DNA of 23,903 bases. It comes from Hofstenia miamia (lineage: Eukaryota; Xenacoelomorpha; Acoela; Hofsteniidae). Positions 1-10,800 of the stretch are shown here, piece after piece (position 1 is the first letter of the stretch; each line of letters starts with the position of its first letter). The stretch is taken from assembly GCA_900660155.1 (NCBI GenBank), contig CABFPE010000560.1, positions 363,412 through 387,314 of the forward strand. Direction: 5' to 3'. Position numbers and translations under genes: made by a program. A model generated the notes under the pieces. The model was not told where the DNA came from. It was given only the letters and a program-made list of their open reading frames with translations, and made no database searches.

Positions 1-84
1 CTCTAATAAATGGAATAGGCACTAGTGTAATGCATATGATTAAGAAACTGTTAAATTTGCAACTTCATTAATATAAAAAAAATT

Positions 85-186
85 TTGGTTACAAACGACG
101 AATATTGTTACAAACGGCGTATATATATGAAAATGATTATAAATGACGAATATAAATTCTGTATAAATTACAAACGGCGAATATAT
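85..186. repeat. Degenerate minisatellite, about four copies
   Basis: Four imperfect copies of a unit resembling TTACAAACGGCGAATATATA can be read at about 89-108, 110-128, 137-153 and 167-186, differing by point changes (GACGAATAT, GGCGTATAT, GACGAATATA, GGCGAATATA). The spacing is irregular (about 20 to 30 nt). The array runs directly into a TA microsatellite. No coding role is seen. Confidence 0.6.
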
Positions 187-189
187 ATG

Positions 190-220
<31 letters not shown>

Positions 221-222
221 TT
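181..222. repeat. (TA)n microsatellite
   Basis: About 40 nt of almost pure alternating TA, interrupted by a few TG steps, immediately after the minisatellite. It is simple low-complexity sequence and is expected to vary in length between isolates. Confidence 0.85.
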
Positions 223-824
223 GGGCTCTCGATACAAAATTTTGAAATGAATACTGTGCGCTGTATGCAAAAAAAAGCTATATAGGTTCTAAATACTAAT
301 CTTTAGGTAAAAAATTACGTATTTAACTAAAAAGCCAAAATTTTAAATTTTTAGGTCGATAAATCGTCTTAGTAATAGGCGAATAAGAAACGAGCTTGTT
401 AATAAGCAACATTTGATTGGCTAAGAGTAAATTAGGTTGACTACCGCTGCCACCGCGAATGTAGTGTGCACGAAATTTAATTGTTAAGTAAACAAACCTT
501 TCCGCTGTTTACAGTTGGGTTTCAGTGGGCACTGAAAATGCAAACCGGTGGATGCGCGAATGCTCTAGTTGACACTAAAACTTCGCCAAAATTACTTGTT
601 ACAAGCAATAAATTTTTGTAGATTCAATATTTTACAAACAAATTATTTAATTTTATTCCTTTGATAATTTTAACATTAGTAAATTATGTTTAACAACTTT
701 TGCAAGTATTCTTACCGCTCTTTGATAATAATTTTCTTTTCAACATTTTTGAATCGTGAACAATGTATGGTTGAGTATTGGCGGAAGTTTTGAGTTGGCC
801 TGGTAACCAACGGGAAACGAGGAA

Positions 825-956
825 ATGTCGACAATTACCAAAAAACCATTTTCTCCGAACACAAACACTTCCCCAAATGTGAGAATGGTATCCCTAAAGC
901 GAGGACTTTATCTCGCTACTTCTCACGGTACCTGTGCCAATAAAGCAATGATTACG
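825..956 (+). CDS. Possible small first exon, unidentified
   Basis: An ATG at 825 opens a frame beginning MSTITKKPFSPNTNTSPN that runs to a stop at 1047-1049. Two plausible 5' splice donors lie inside it: GTGAGA at 879 (after 18 codons) and GTATAT at 957 (after 44 codons), both in phase 0. Beyond 957 the translation becomes TA-repeat low complexity, so the exon, if real, probably stops at one of these donors. The surrounding DNA is less AT-rich than its neighbours. I do not recognise the protein. Joining either donor to the strong acceptor at 1651-1652 gives a frame that terminates after 15 codons, so it is not a simple N-terminal extension of COX19. It could be a separate short gene, a 5' UTR exon with an upstream ORF, or chance. 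Confidence 0.25.
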
Positions 957-1640
957 GTATATATATATAAAGTTAAATATAAAGTCAAAAATTACGATGA
1001 AGCAATCCAAAACAACGTATGTACTTTAATTGATGCATGCCCCATCTAATTCGAGCAATATTTTTATGCTGGTAATGGCGCAGCAAACAATTAGTTTTTG
1101 TGATATTTCTAATTGCTTGTGTTGTAAATTTTAAATGTGTTAACTTATTTTTTTCTTTTTGTGTATTTGAGAGTATTTTCACCGTTTTATTTTGCGATTA
1201 TGCCTTCATCAAAATTAATTTACAAATTGTAAGACTTGTCTCGATCTCTCTAACTTTTGGAACAATAAATATATATATATATATATATTACATCCCTATA
1301 TATTTTTCCACATAAGATGGTTTTTGCATGTGAATTGCTGAAATGTTGTCGGACAGTATTCATTCTTTTTTTGAATTCCTCTATACACAAGTAAAAAGGA
1401 ATGAAACAAGCATGGTTGCGTATGGAAGATAGCGATCAGCAACGTAGGTATATGAATGGCATATAGCAATTAGTTTTCACTTCTGGTAATATAACTTTTT
1501 ACCGTAATCTTTATTGCTAGCGATCTTTTTTACAGTTTTATTAATCAATGTTATTTGCGCATATATACATTACGATTGTGAAGATTTTTACATTTCTGAG
1601 ATATCTATGTAGCTTATTAATCATGATTTGCTAAATAATA

Positions 1641-1652
1641 CAGATTTTTTAG
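1641..1652 (+). other. Candidate splice acceptor upstream of COX19
   Basis: A T-run followed by AG at 1651-1652 lies 14 nt before the COX19 ATG. It would serve as a cis acceptor for a 5' UTR intron or as a spliced-leader trans-splice site, both normal in nematodes. An in-frame TAG at 1661-1663 shows that coding starts at the 1667 ATG whichever applies. Confidence 0.4.
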
Positions 1653-1666
1653 AGCACGTCTAGTGC

Positions 1667-1909
1667 ATGCCAAATCTCTTTTGTCCTCCATCGTCGATAA
1701 AGCCTATTCCACCTGATAAAGGAAGTTTTCCATTAGACCATTATAATCAGTGTAAAGATGCTATGCTAGTTTATATGAAATGTCTACAAAACAATAAACA
1801 AGAAGCTTCCTTGTGTAGGGAACATTCGAAAGTTTACCTTGATTGCCGAATGAAAAATAACTTGATGGCTTCTGAAGATTTTTCGAAACTTGGATTCAAA
1901 GAAGAATGA
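1667..1909 (+). CDS. COX19: COX19, cytochrome c oxidase assembly factor
   Basis: A single exon encodes 80 residues with a twin CX9C (CHCH) fold: C29-x9-C39 and C50-x9-C60. Family-specific stretches include PPDKGSFPLDH (residues 15-25), the YMKCLQNN motif around C39, and LCREHSKVYLDCRM from 49 to 62, ending in KLGF. Length matches the family's usual 80-100 residues. COX19 is a soluble intermembrane-space and cytosolic protein of mitochondria that works with COX11 in copper delivery to cytochrome oxidase. Its cysteine pairs are oxidised to disulfides by the Mia40 import pathway. The start is the first ATG after an in-frame TAG at 1661. The stop TGA (1907-1909) overlaps the ATG of HLCS by ATGA. 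No canonical AATAAA is seen between the stop and about 2650, so this gene seems to share a transcript with HLCS. The identification is firm. Confidence 0.93.
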   Translation: MPNLFCPPSSIKPIPPDKGSFPLDHYNQCKDAMLVYMKCLQNNKQEASLCREHSKVYLDCRMKNNLMASEDFSKLGFKEE

Positions 1910-4857
1910 TTACTTTATTTTGGGGATTATATGTATTTTTGCGGGATTTCGATTTATCTCTTATTGATGACAAATTAGATGATTATTTAATGTATAAGAA
2001 GTTAGCGCCATATTTTGCATCATCTTCAATAGTTATACGACGCAACAATATTCCTCTTTTGCACGCTCAGCGAATACAAGGTATTGCTCTTAAGTTTATC
2101 AAATTGTTTATATACTACGTTGCAATTTAGCTGTCTCAAGTACAAAAATAGTATCTGAAAAAATTTTGTTCCACCATAAACATTATCAAGTTCTTGCTAT
2201 AAAACCTCGATTAAAGTTTCCTTTGGATGACTGGACTGGTGCTTCTTCCTATAACGATAAAGTCATTTTAACAATTAATCATTCGCATGAACCACTCCCT
2301 ATTAAATCGGACACTCCAAACTCTCCAATTGGTATATTTTCATAATTACAATGTTACAACTAACCATGTCATTAATGTAATGTGCACGTTTGTGAATTCA
2401 TATGGGAATAATTTTTTATGACAAATTTACACCTGATTGTTGCGACTATTATGTAACATCGAGTATGGTTACCTCTACATTTATAGTCACTACGTTGTAA
2501 TTCACAATGGGTTTTCTCGTAGACTGTTTCATTTATGTATCTGCCAACTTTCAATTTGAATTAAATTATAAGGAAAAAAGATAAAAACAAACACAACACT
2601 ATTAGAACTATATAACAATATATTAATCTATAAATTTACGTAGTCACGCAACATTAACCACTATGCACACCTTCCGAGGAAGTGTTGTTAGGTAATAATG
2701 TTTTCATCAAGTTTTACAAAAATGTTTATGAGAATCGAAAGCTGAAACCGTTTATTAGGGAAGAGTTATTGACAAGTTATTAATGGTGCGTGTTTGTTGT
2801 AGTTTTATTACATCTTTTCAATACCTTTATACCACTGTAAACTGACAAAACTTTCTTGCTTTTCGTCATTTTTAGTTAAAGATTAATGTAGAATCTGTTA
2901 TTACAACTCATTACATTTTCCTGTAACAAATTAGATACCTATGTAAAAATTATTTTTGCAAAATGATGTGATTTTGGTCGTAGACCTGTACTTATACAGT
3001 CTAGTTCGCTCAACCTCCTTATTTTTACGCATTTAGTTCAACTTGTTGCAGAAGAGCCGATTACTACACTCAATTGTGTCGCTCAGCGTGAAGATATTGA
3101 GCCTGTCATGATGTTTAAATATAAAGATGATTATTCTCTAAGCCAACTAATTCGTCGATTTCTGATTGGACGACTATTTAGTGTGACTGGTTATCATGGT
3201 CATATTCATCCCATTATGATAATGACCGGAGTGAGCGTTCCACTTAAAAATCAGCGATCCCCTAGTCCTCGAAATTTTTTTACTTCAACAGCACCGTATC
3301 GACCACCCGATATCATTTTTATTTCTGATTCTTCAAACTCTGAACATGTAATGAGCATTTTCAAACAACTCATTAATCCCTACCGCTACACTTTTTATCA
3401 TATTAATGTAGACAACGTTATCAAACATCCTTGGGAAAGATCAGCTTCTCTTATAATTGTTGCATTGGAAGAGGTATTTATTAACAGTTAACACAATACT
3501 AATATTGTATGTATGTATATATATATATATAAGCTTCGTTAAATGATTATTAGCACAAAGCAAGTGAACGAGGTGGAAGTGAGAGTTCTTACTACGAATG
3601 CCATGCACGTTTACCTATTAATAAGAGTACTAGATAAAAACAACATAATACAAATCATGCCGCGCGGGTGCACTCAAACTGTTATAATTATATTTTGGTG
3701 TCAAAATGGAGCTCAATACAATACATACCAAACACCGAAATTTTTACTTGCAACATGATTTGCAATGAACAGATGCTCTTTCGATCCAAAAACCAGATAT
3801 ACTACAAATTGATGACACTTTTTGCTATTTTAAATGCTTCATAAAATACCCCTGCCTTCTTCTTTCCTGGAAAACTTGTGTTCGTTTCCTTAATACATCT
3901 TTCTGAGGAAATTCCAATGAGGTTTGCAGGGGAAATAAGTGATGCATGCTGTGGTTGCTCCTGATGTAATCTTGACCTCACGTGTAGGCTGAGTATCTTA
4001 ATTGCGAATTTCTTTAGAATGTTTTCTCTATTGAAGTCTTACTTTTCTTGAACATCTAATATGTGATCAAAATTGTAAATGGCCATTTCTTTGTTATTTT
4101 TTTCAATGTATGTTTCAAACTCAGCTTATCAATACTGTCAAGGACTCCACTATCTGTGATTTTCAGTCTTAATTTAGATTACATGTATAGTCACTGTGCA
4201 ATGTGCAACATACAATTTTGAGAAATCAGCAGACTCCCGGAAAGCATGTTACAAATCCTTAACACTAAATTCTCATTTATCTACAGTACTTTGTATAGAA
4301 AGTAAGTGGCATGCAAATACAATAAAAATAATTCTCGGTGATAAAATATTTGCATAAATTATGCCTTGAGGTCAAAATTCACCTCACTCTGAAAATAATT
4401 TTGCTTGTGGCACCATGTGTGTATAAAAAATGCTTTTTATTATTAATCTATGTAACTTAAAAATTTATTAATTGTCAAATACTATGAATAAACTGTATAA
4501 AAAAAACAATTGTAAAAGCAGCATTTTCTATGCTGTGGTCTAGTTTGACGTCATAACATACTTTGAGTGTAAAAGTACGATACTACGCAATATTTTATTA
4601 ACCAATCATCAGTGAACGAAGACTAAATATGGAATAAGCGATTGAGGTACTTTTGCGTTGTCTCCCTACTCAAATAATTGCAGAAATATGCTAAACTGTC
4701 AGTAAAATAATTATATAAATAACCCGAATCCTAACCTTAGCAACCCACACCTAAGCCTTAACACAAACCATACCTCAAGCATTATGCTAGTAGGAATATG
4801 CAAATTTATTATTAATATTAGTAATTTTCAATATGGGTTATAAAATAATTATAATAT

Positions 4858-4894
<37 letters not shown>

Positions 4895-7800
4895 TGACCA
4901 TTTGGCCGCTGAAGGCAGACACTGCAAAAATATAAAAACAAGTCAAGTTTTAAGGCAGCGAGGGCAGTCACAGGAGATACAGTAGGAGCAGATGGAAGAG
5001 TAGGCGAAGTTGGAGAAGGGCTCAGCAAAAAGGAAGGCCATCAAAGCTTTCTTTAAGCTCGGCGCCGGGGAAAATAAATCAATGGCTGTTGGAGGGTTGA
5101 AAGTCAAATTATATCAGCGATACAAGCACGATTGGAAAACGAGTGAAGGGTGCGATGCTTCTTAGGACGACTAATGGAGCGGGAATTAGAGAAATTTATG
5201 AAATTGAAAGGATCAATGTCCAATTTGTGAGTGAGCGAGCAATTGAACAGTAGGGGATCACAGGTATGGACGTAGAGCGATAGCAGTAGTGGGGAATTTG
5301 AGAAGAGCGTCTTTGTATGGCAAGGGAGACATCCATGTGAAAGCACGCTTCTGGAACCTTCCCATGCAGTGGAACAAGGCGCGAGAAGGCCACCAACCGG
5401 GGAGCTTAGAGTAGAATGGCGCGAGGAATAGACTTGAACAAAGAGCGTTTCATAGCAGCCTGGGAATTTAAGGGAACATTGCGTAAGAGGGCAAATAGTG
5501 AGGAATTAGCTTTGCGTAGGCGCAAGGACACATGTCCAGATCAATTTAAGTTTGCAGCAAGTTGAACTCTAAGATGAGTATGATGAAAAGTTCACAAGGA
5601 GAGGCAGATCAGAAGGGGGAGATACAAAAAAAGGAAATGCCACATGTTTTAGTTGGGCTAAGATCAAGATGGTTAATGGAGGACCTATTAGACAATATCT
5701 TACGATCAGAAGTAATATTGGTGTCAAAAAAACTACCAAAGTTGAAAATCGTAGTGTCATCGACGTACAGTAGGCAGGTTGAGTTGAGTACAGATTGAGG
5801 GACGTCGTTGAAGAAGAGAAAGCAAACACAGAACCTTGAGAAGTACCATTAGAGACAAGTGCAGCAGAAGAAATAGACGAGTTAAATTTGGCACACTGAC
5901 GGCGATTGTATCGGTAAGACTGGAAAAATTCGATGAAATCAGCATCAAAGCCAAATAAACATACTTTTTAAAGAAGAATAGAATGAAAAAAGCCGATCAA
6001 AAGCTTTAGAAATGTCAAGAAAGATAATGCAACCAGGATCATTACGATTCGAGTTAAACTTGCAGTTTTCAATCAAAGTCAGCAAGTTAGTGATGGTTGA
6101 ACGACCCGTAAGGTTACCATTCTGAGAAGAGATGAAGTAACGAAATTAAGGGAGCGCCTAACGAAAGACGAGGCCCTCAAAGATGATTGATAGCTGAGAA
6201 AGAATAGCTATTGTACGGTATGACGTGACTTGATATGAAGGAAGCTGATTGGATTTTAACAGCGTAGAAAACCAAGATGTTTTCCAGCAAGGCGGAAAAC
6301 GCTTAGAAGAGCAAATGTGGAAAAAGAGATGCTATAAATGGATGGAGAGTTGGGGAGGTTTCGTGAATTACAAATGGTGAGACGCCGTCAGGATAGCAAC
6401 TTGCAGGACTTAAGCATTGGTTTTGAGGACGATGCCACATAAGCGAATCAGCGGGGAGGAGGTAGGTGGACCAGGGCAGAAAGATACAGGAGCAGAGAAA
6501 TTTGAGGTAAAATAAACACTATCAGGGGCGAATGCGGAATTCACTAGCGTGGACATCTAATAGTGATCAAAAATAATTTATTTAGCCAATTAAAATCCAT
6601 TTTGAAAACTTGACAATATGCCACTGAACTCGATGCTTATTTACCCAATTAATTCAGCATTTCAATTGCAATTTGAGAATTTTGCACACATTTGATAACA
6701 TGGGGTTTTTTAATGTTGCTAAAACAATTTTTTATTATTTGTTCAACAAGATAAAATATTTTAAAAAATGCAATGTTTGAAATTTTTTTACCCTATCTCA
6801 GTGGACTTTTTTTCACTCTTAGGCCGAGGAGTTCTCCAAGAACACACTTTTATCACTAGTAATTAGATCAATCAAAATTTAAGATTGGACTATTGCAAAC
6901 GCCCAGGTGCTGAGGATTAAACGTCTACATGAGTTTGGATAATGGGTAAATTTCTGATGTCATGGCCATTTTCCTTTATAGATAAGGTGTGTCAATCCAA
7001 GAATACAAAGAATACAGAATATGAAGAATGTATTTAATTTTTGTAAAGATGCGTATATGAGCAATTTGGAATTATGTAGCCGCAATAGCTGTATAATAAC
7101 AAAACTTTGTCTGCTGGTAGAGTTGAGTCAGGTCAGGATTTTAGAGTAGGTTTATAGTGATTAATCAGGTGATGTCAAAACAGAATCAGGTTTGACAGCA
7201 CCCATGCTGTTTGATCAATTTGAAATCATTTTAGTTTTATTGGATAGAAAGTTATCTAAAATATTAAAACACCATTGAATTTTCACTTTTAATTTTTTTA
7301 ATTTTAAAATATGTTGCGATGAATTCTGACTATGTGCACGTCGCACCTGGTCAGGACTTGGGTAGTTTAATTACACTAAACAAAATAGTTGACAATTTTT
7401 GCAACAATCCAATTTTCCATTGAAAAAATGATAATACATTCATTTACTTCCAATAGAGGAATAATTTTTATCATAAATTCTCACCATAACAGTGAAAGGC
7501 CAGATTAATGTTCATGACTAGCATTTGCAAGTTCTTACTTGCTAAATAAGGTCTTCTTACAATATTAAACTCAATTTAGATTTCACAGCCAATTCGAAGA
7601 AAGATCTTACATTTTGTGAGCGTGCATGCGGGATTGGTGTTAAGTTTAAATCCTTCTCTATCAAATTCTTCATCTGAAGAAGTTGAGTCAATGAAATTAT
7701 CCCCTAACACTATATATAGTGGAAATATCATCTTTAGCGGAGTTAGCATTCTGAAGCCTATTAAGGTGAAGCTTATTTCTTTCAATTTTGTTCTTGCTAA

Positions 7801-10800
7801 TATTGTATTTAGGACTCTGATATAAAGTTGTTGCGCATTGGGCTTGAAAGGCTCAACATTGAAGTCGAAGACGAGATGCCCCAAGTGAAATATTCAAACG
7901 GTGTATTATATCCCGCCTCTTTTCTTTCCAACTATCCAATTAAATTTTCTTCCAAAAACAATTTTTCAATTCACATTGTGGACGTCGAAGATGTTTCTAA
8001 TTCAAGTGAAAAAGAACTTTATATTACGAATAAGTGTTCTTCTAAATCATCATTTGATTTTTCTGAATATAAAAAGCACTTAGAAATTCCTAGCTTTTTG
8101 CGTATCGTGCACATTCCTGTAGTGTCGACTACTCAGAATGTTATTAGTGCCTTTTTGAATGTCGTCCCTCCTAATGAATGCCCTGTAATCATCGCCGATC
8201 AGCAAACTTCAGGAGTTGGAAGATCTGGCAATCAATGGTTAAGCCCTTTAGGCTGCTGTATGTTTTCTTTTGCCTTCAAGTTCGATTTCAATGTTAATCG
8301 TCATCCTCTTGCTTCCCTACAGCAATTGTGTTGCATAGGAGTAATTGAAGCATTGCTTGCTGGTGAATATTTTATTTATATAATACTATATACACATATA
8401 TCTCGCTCTTTGCGCACTACAATTTTATTTGAAAAATTCCTTAATTAGCAATATATTGTTACTTATCAGTGGATTTCTCGAAGAGCTACTGTCACCCCAT
8501 TTTCTTAATTTCTTTGTCAATAGTTCGAGATTTTACCCCAAATTTGACAAATCATCCAAATCTATATCTAAATATACGAATTAAAAAATTTAATTTTTAA
8601 AAATATTGAATAAGAAAATACTTTTTTTTGTAAATTGACTCTGTGCAAAAGGCTATGCTATTACACATAATAATTTAGTTCTGTTTTTTATACTAATCGC
8701 ACTGCTTGAATATTGATTATTAAAACCTATTGCTTGTTTTTTTATAAATGTAAAATTAAAGAGCAGTGTGTGTATTAGAGGTGGGCGGGCAGACCCAATA
8801 AGGTCGGTGGCTGAGCGACTTCTATAGAACTGGATTCAACTGCATAGTATTCCAAATAGAAACCCTATAAGGCCGATAGCCCTGAAAAACTGTGTATGAT
8901 GCAAGGAGTATTGGTAAACTATTTACCTCTAAAAAGGTTCCTCGTGCACTTACAGGCAATCTGATTAATCAGACATAACCTAGTCAATGTTAAACGTTAC
9001 TACCACATCAACGACATTGAATGCTGTTTCACTTTCATGAAACCTTTCGTTTGTCTTGATATAGTTTTAGTTATCAATCGGCTCAGCCGTCTAAAATGTC
9101 AGGCGGTTGGCGCCTATCTCTAGCGTGTATGACCTTATAAAATAAGTAAATTACATTAATTCAATTCAAACGATTTGTTTTACAGTTTATTGCACATATC
9201 AATTCAATATCAAAAGATGACAGTGAAGCGAAGCTCTCTGATATTACGGAAAACAGTTAATTTTGTGTGGTTTAGCTATGTTGTACTTTTCGTTATAAAT
9301 CTACATGAAGGTCTAATGTCTTTCAAACAAATTATTTTAAGAATTGAAATTCTCGAGCAACGAAAATAATCATGTTAAGCATTTATGGTCGGCGCGTGGC
9401 CGTACTATAGTAGTCCGTGCAAGATACGAGCCCTACTCTAAGTTACTATCATAGTTATTTGTTTCTAGTTAATCTATTTTACGAGGTAACTATGCAGCCT
9501 TTAAATATTTCCAAGCAACATTTCCGGATTCTAAACTAAATTTTATCGGATGTTTTAAAATAAACTGAGTAAAGGGCAGCATCTTGTTAATTTTCTTCTA
9601 TTTATTATGTAGGTTTTCATCAATTTAGTCATGTAAAAAGCCATGTTTCTGCTGGTCTAAGCATTGGCTAAATTCTATATCCATTATATTTTAGATGAGT
9701 ACAAAGCATTGCCTATTGGCATTAAGTGGCCAAATGATATCATAGCCAATGGCAGCAACAAAATTGGTGGAATCCTTGCGTCGTCTACCATAATCGGACG
9801 AGAAATTGTTGTTACCGTTGGAATTGGAATAAATCTCTTCAATAGTCGTCCTACTCGATGCGTTAATGATCTAATCGATGAAATTAATTCCACTTCAGAT
9901 AATTATTTGCCGCCTGTCTCCCGTGAGCGCTTCATCGCTGTTTTTTTCAGCAAATTTTCCCGTATATTAGATCATTTCATAAGGTTATATATATTTTCTT
10001 AACAAATTTTAAAATTTAAACATTTTTATGCTTTCGAGTGTTTCCAGATATGGACCTAGGCAGGGTTTTTCTCTGTCGACATTCTAAAATTTTACAAGCC
10101 AAAAAATGCTGATCATTTATAATAGAAAGCTTTCTGAATTTTGTAAACTTGAAGTTTTAGAATTTTTATCGATTTATTTGTTAAACACGGGCTTAGAACA
10201 ATATCAGACGACCCAAGTTTTACTGGACAGTAAAATCTAACTGATATTCATCCCTGATTTGTTTTACATTGTTTCTGCAATTCTACATTGTCAACGTTTT
10301 AATAATTACACTTTTATATATAAACCTATCTCTGTGTTTTTTATTAAAATGGAATAAGTTTATATGTTGAAATGCTTTACAAATTTTTCTTTGACCAGTT
10401 TGAGTTTTAATAAGATTTCAGTTGATGTAAGCGTCTTAGACAAATTTCGAGTTTCGTGTATTTTATCAATTGATCGAATTTGCAATATTCGTTTCATCTA
10501 TCTGGGTTGTCTTACAAGGTGGATTCACTGCACTGTCTTTTACATAAAGCAGTGCGTTTCAAAACGATCTGTACGATTTTGCATACAACTACATGCGGCA
10601 AAACTAAACTATTCTTTTACTAACATTTCCGCGCTCCATTTCAATATTTGCTTTAATGTGTTTTCAAAACGTAGGCTAATACTTATTACAGTTGTTGTGT
10701 GCACAACAGCTCACATTAAACATAAAAAGGCTTCGTAACCGTTATCTGCGCAAAATATTTAATTGTGATTTGACTAGTTGCATTCTTTACTACATCACAA

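Larger units (their letters stand above)
1..1666. other. Intergenic region upstream of COX19
   Basis: No gene is recognised here. The stretch holds a degenerate minisatellite (about 85-186), TA-rich microsatellites near 181-222, 957-970 and 1266-1290, and one possible exon starting at 825 (listed separately). The piece from about 500 to 960 is visibly less AT-rich than its surroundings and could contain a promoter or a 5' exon. Other short open frames here are low-complexity translations of TA repeats. Confidence 0.6.
3474..7588 (+). other. HLCS intron 3, about 4.1 kb
   Basis: The donor is GTATTT at 3474; the acceptor is TTTCACAG ending at 7588 (alternative AG at 7578-7579). Both ends are in phase 0. 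The residues either side align with contiguous sequence in animal HLCS (SLIIVALEE, then PIRRKILHFVSVHAGLVLSL), so no coding exon is missing here. The intron is enlarged by an antisense LINE at about 4860-6545. The flanks 3474-4859 and 6546-7588 hold only AT-rich sequence, a TA run near 3513-3530, and short open frames I cannot connect to any protein. Confidence 0.75.

Noticed and set aside
40..285. Overlapping ORFs on both strands rich in Ile, Tyr and His
   Set aside because: They are translations of the minisatellite and TA microsatellite and have no protein-like composition.
5104..5954. Several minus- and plus-strand ORFs of 65-86 residues as independent genes
   Set aside because: They are fragments and shadows of the degenerate LINE reverse transcriptase.
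9175..9260. Alternative HLCS exon after the TTTTACAG acceptor at about 9185
   Set aside because: In the phase required by the exon ending at 8362 it hits a stop after about ten codons. The exon at 9695 fits phase and aligns with HLCS directly before KWPND.
10050..10256. Possible third hAT MITE (CAGGGTTTTT at 10052 and CCCTG at 10246-10250)
   Set aside because: The inner terminal sequences do not pair beyond CAGGG, and the 8-bp flanks (GACCTAGG versus ATTTGTTT) do not match.
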